5,788 bases of DNA. Origin: Planctomycetaceae bacterium. GTDB lineage: Bacteria > Planctomycetota > Planctomycetia > Pirellulales > Pirellulaceae. The first letter of the stretch is position 1. Each line of letters starts with the position of its first letter. The position numbers and the translations under genes are program-made. The notes beneath the pieces were generated by a model. That model made no database searches. It was not told the DNA's origin and saw only the letters and a program-made list of their open reading frames with translations. Shown piece after piece: positions 4,487 through 5,788 of this stretch. The stretch spans positions 1-5,788 of the forward strand of contig REEF01000860.1 in the NCBI GenBank assembly GCA_007695205.1. Direction: 5' to 3'.

Positions 4487-5602
4487 ATGCTCAACAGACG
4501 AAAGTGGCTCGTTTCGATGACGGTGATCGGAACGGCCGTGGCAGGACTGGTCGTGGCGAAGATCGCGGCAGGCGGCGAGCCGGCAGGTGGCGGCTCGTCC
4601 GACGTGAACGCGTCGACGGCCGACTCGCACGCAAGACTCGCTTGCGCCAGTAACGAGCCCGGAGATGCCGCAGGTCGGGGAGTGCAAGACGATGTTCCGT
4701 ACGAGGAAGTCGTCTGGCCCTGGGAAGACGATCCGGTGTGGCTCGAAAGGCGCGCGACGCTCTTGCGCAATCCGCTTGGGCTCCATCGGCCGGGTACGGA
4801 AAGTGGTCGAATCAGGTCGCTCGCCCCGCGCGCTGGCCTGTATAGAACATTGACTGATAGCCAACTGCGCGAGGTGCTTCCGTTCTTTCCCGAGATCCGA
4901 AGCCTGCGGCTTGACGTTTACGACCTCTCCGACGCCGGGCTGGAGAGTACACGGGCCCTTCCGTACCTCGAAACGCTCATTCTCCGCGGGAGCAAGGACG
5001 CCGAAGGCGAGCGTCCTCGGATTACCACCAAAGGGATGGCTGCGCTTTCGCATCATCAGCGGCTCCAACAACTCGGACTGATGCATCTTCGTATCGACGA
5101 CGAGGCGTTCGCACAGCTCGGTGTTCTACAAAGCATTCGGATCTTGATCAACCACCGCACCGACCTGACGCCGCGTTCGTTCCAGACCATCGCGCAGTGG
5201 CCGGCGATTCGGCACATCGGCGTGTTATACCAGGACTGGAACGAACCGATCGACGAGGCGACCCACCGTGCCGTCGCCTCGTTGGACGGACGGCTGTCGA
5301 TCCTGGCCTTCGGAGGCGACAGATATTCCGTCAAAGGCAACTCAACGATCCATCCCTCGCTGATTCGCGCCGTCAGCGAAGTCTGTTCGCTTACCCAGCT
5401 TATTTTAGGCGATATCGATCACCTCAGCCCCGAGGATCTCGAGCCGATCAGGAAACTCGACAACCTCTTCACTTTAGATGCCGCCTGGCCCCATTCCGCC
5501 GGGGTGCGGGAGCGATTCTACGAACTTGAACGGGAAATGCGAGTCCGCCGTCGCCACGAGAGTTCCTCTAAGGGCATTCAGCCGTCAGGCGAAAGGCCAT
5601 AG
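4487..5602 (+). CDS. N-terminally anchored leucine-rich-repeat protein
   Basis: A 371-residue protein. NRRKW precedes a hydrophobic segment at about 8-27 (LVSMTVIGTAVAGLVVAKIA), so it is a membrane anchor or an uncleaved signal; no lipobox or clear AxA cleavage site is evident. Residues 28-75 are a Gly/Ser/Ala/Asp-rich linker. From about 131 to 332 there are six or seven irregular repeats of 24-33 residues with the L..L.L pattern: IRSLRLDVYDLSDAGLES, LETLILRG with ITTKGMAAL, LQQLGLMHLRIDDEAFAQL, IRILINHRTDLTPRSF, IRHIGVLY and LTQLILGDIDHLSPEDLEPI. These match the RNI/LRR_6-like repeats that are abundant in planctomycetes. The basic tail (351-371) looks disordered. The likely role is protein binding outside the cytoplasmic membrane; the ligand is unknown. 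The gene has its own strong Shine-Dalgarno. The next gene begins 71 nt downstream. Confidence 0.85.
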   Translation: MLNRRKWLVSMTVIGTAVAGLVVAKIAAGGEPAGGGSSDVNASTADSHARLACASNEPGDAAGRGVQDDVPYEEVVWPWEDDPVWLERRATLLRNPLGLHRPGTESGRIRSLAPRAGLYRTLTDSQLREVLPFFPEIRSLRLDVYDLSDAGLESTRALPYLETLILRGSKDAEGERPRITTKGMAALSHHQRLQQLGLMHLRIDDEAFAQLGVLQSIRILINHRTDLTPRSFQTIAQWPAIRHIGVLYQDWNEPIDEATHRAVASLDGRLSILAFGGDRYSVKGNSTIHPSLIRAVSEVCSLTQLILGDIDHLSPEDLEPIRKLDNLFTLDAAWPHSAGVRERFYELEREMRVRRRHESSSKGIQPSGERP

Positions 5603-5660
5603 TCAAGTGTAAGGATCGAAACCGGCCCATGCAGACCGCAACGCGCTGATGCTTGTTGCG

Positions 5661-5667
5661 AAGGAGG
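5661..5667 (+). promoter_or_regulatory. very strong ribosome binding site before the last gene
   Basis: AAGGAGG, a near-perfect anti-16S complement, lies 6 nt before TTG 5674. This is the strongest such motif in the window and supports a TTG start. In-frame TTGs at 5653 and 5656 lie upstream of the motif and are less likely. Confidence 0.75.
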
Positions 5668-5673
5668 TTCGAC

Positions 5674-5788
5674 TTGGACGCCCTGTACTTGTTCCGCCAT
5701 AGCGTCCACGGGGACGTCGAGATTCGCTATTCGTTGCGGACCGGCTTCTGGGGCAAACCGCCGGCGGACCTTCAGACGGTGGTCGCAG
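5674..5788 (+). CDS. 5' end of a gene cut by the window, possible Stealth/glycosyltransferase-like protein
   Basis: Thirty-eight open codons follow the TTG start and run off the window. The N-terminus MDALYLFRHSVHGDVEIRYSL resembles proteins I recall with LFRHS..GD.EIRYSLRSV, and more loosely the start of Stealth-type (capsule phosphotransferase) proteins, where RYSLRS is followed by a Trp-Val-Arg-Lys stretch. Here the sequence after RYSLR instead reads TGFWGKPPADLQTVV, which does not match that expectation, so the gene may belong to a different family or be rearranged. It sits 71 nt after the LRR gene on the same strand. That it is a real coding start is well supported by the ribosome binding site; the function is not. 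Confidence 0.6.
   Translation, partial: MDALYLFRHSVHGDVEIRYSLRTGFWGKPPADLQTVVA

Noticed and set aside
4233..4520. Plus-strand 95-residue frame between the basic protein and the LRR gene
   Set aside because: It has no ribosome binding site, crosses a hairpin and the REP-like repeat, and overlaps the true LRR start.
4364..5086. Minus-strand 240-residue open frame opposite the LRR gene
   Set aside because: It is antisense to a gene with a strong ribosome binding site and clear repeats. The translation is rich in Arg, Pro and Ser with no domain pattern.
5649..5702. 17-codon ATG frame overlapping the start of the last gene
   Set aside because: It has no ribosome binding site of its own. AAGGAGG lies within it and serves TTG 5674.
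1..5788. tRNA, rRNA, CRISPR array, integrase or insertion sequence
   Set aside because: No cloverleaf, repeat-spacer pattern or transposase-like translation was seen on either strand.

Overview
The window looks like part of a Planctomycetota chromosome, probably Pirellulales-like. This rests on recognising several small protein families that I know only from planctomycetes: a four-TM protein with an arrestin-like domain, a TPR protein of about 113 residues, a tiny arginine-rich protein, and a leucine-rich-repeat (LRR) protein with an N-terminal anchor. GC content is moderately high, and GTG and TTG starts are used. I could run no database search, so family assignments come from reading the translations.

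Minus strand, about 3390 down to 136: five genes read as one tightly packed unit. First is lpxA, the first acyltransferase of lipid A synthesis. It is followed by a four-TM protein with a cytosolic arrestin-like beta domain, a small soluble protein of the same general flavour, a P-loop ATPase, and a MoaD/ThiS-type ubiquitin-like protein ending in Gly-Gly-Gly. The last four genes overlap by 59, 14 and 4 nt, so they are probably co-translated and may work together. The arrestin-like pair plus ATPase plus ubiquitin-like protein is the best candidate here for an undescribed system. Its function cannot be read from the sequence. The membrane gene carries a run of eight A residues (coding strand) near its 5' end, and another frame there gives an attractive alternative N-terminus. 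A strong hairpin closes the unit at 103-121.

Centre, 3391-3629: a divergent control region separates lpxA from the plus-strand genes and holds a perfect 12-bp tandem repeat. Plus strand, 3630-4196: a TPR protein is followed after 39 nt by a very basic 61-residue protein, probably in one transcript.

Right side: a non-coding stretch (4197-4486) with two hairpins, one of them REP-like, leads to a 371-residue anchored LRR protein. After it, the start of a further gene with a very strong ribosome binding site runs off the window end. A short palindrome followed by T residues at 28-44 marks the left edge. No tRNA, rRNA, CRISPR array, insertion sequence or riboswitch was seen.
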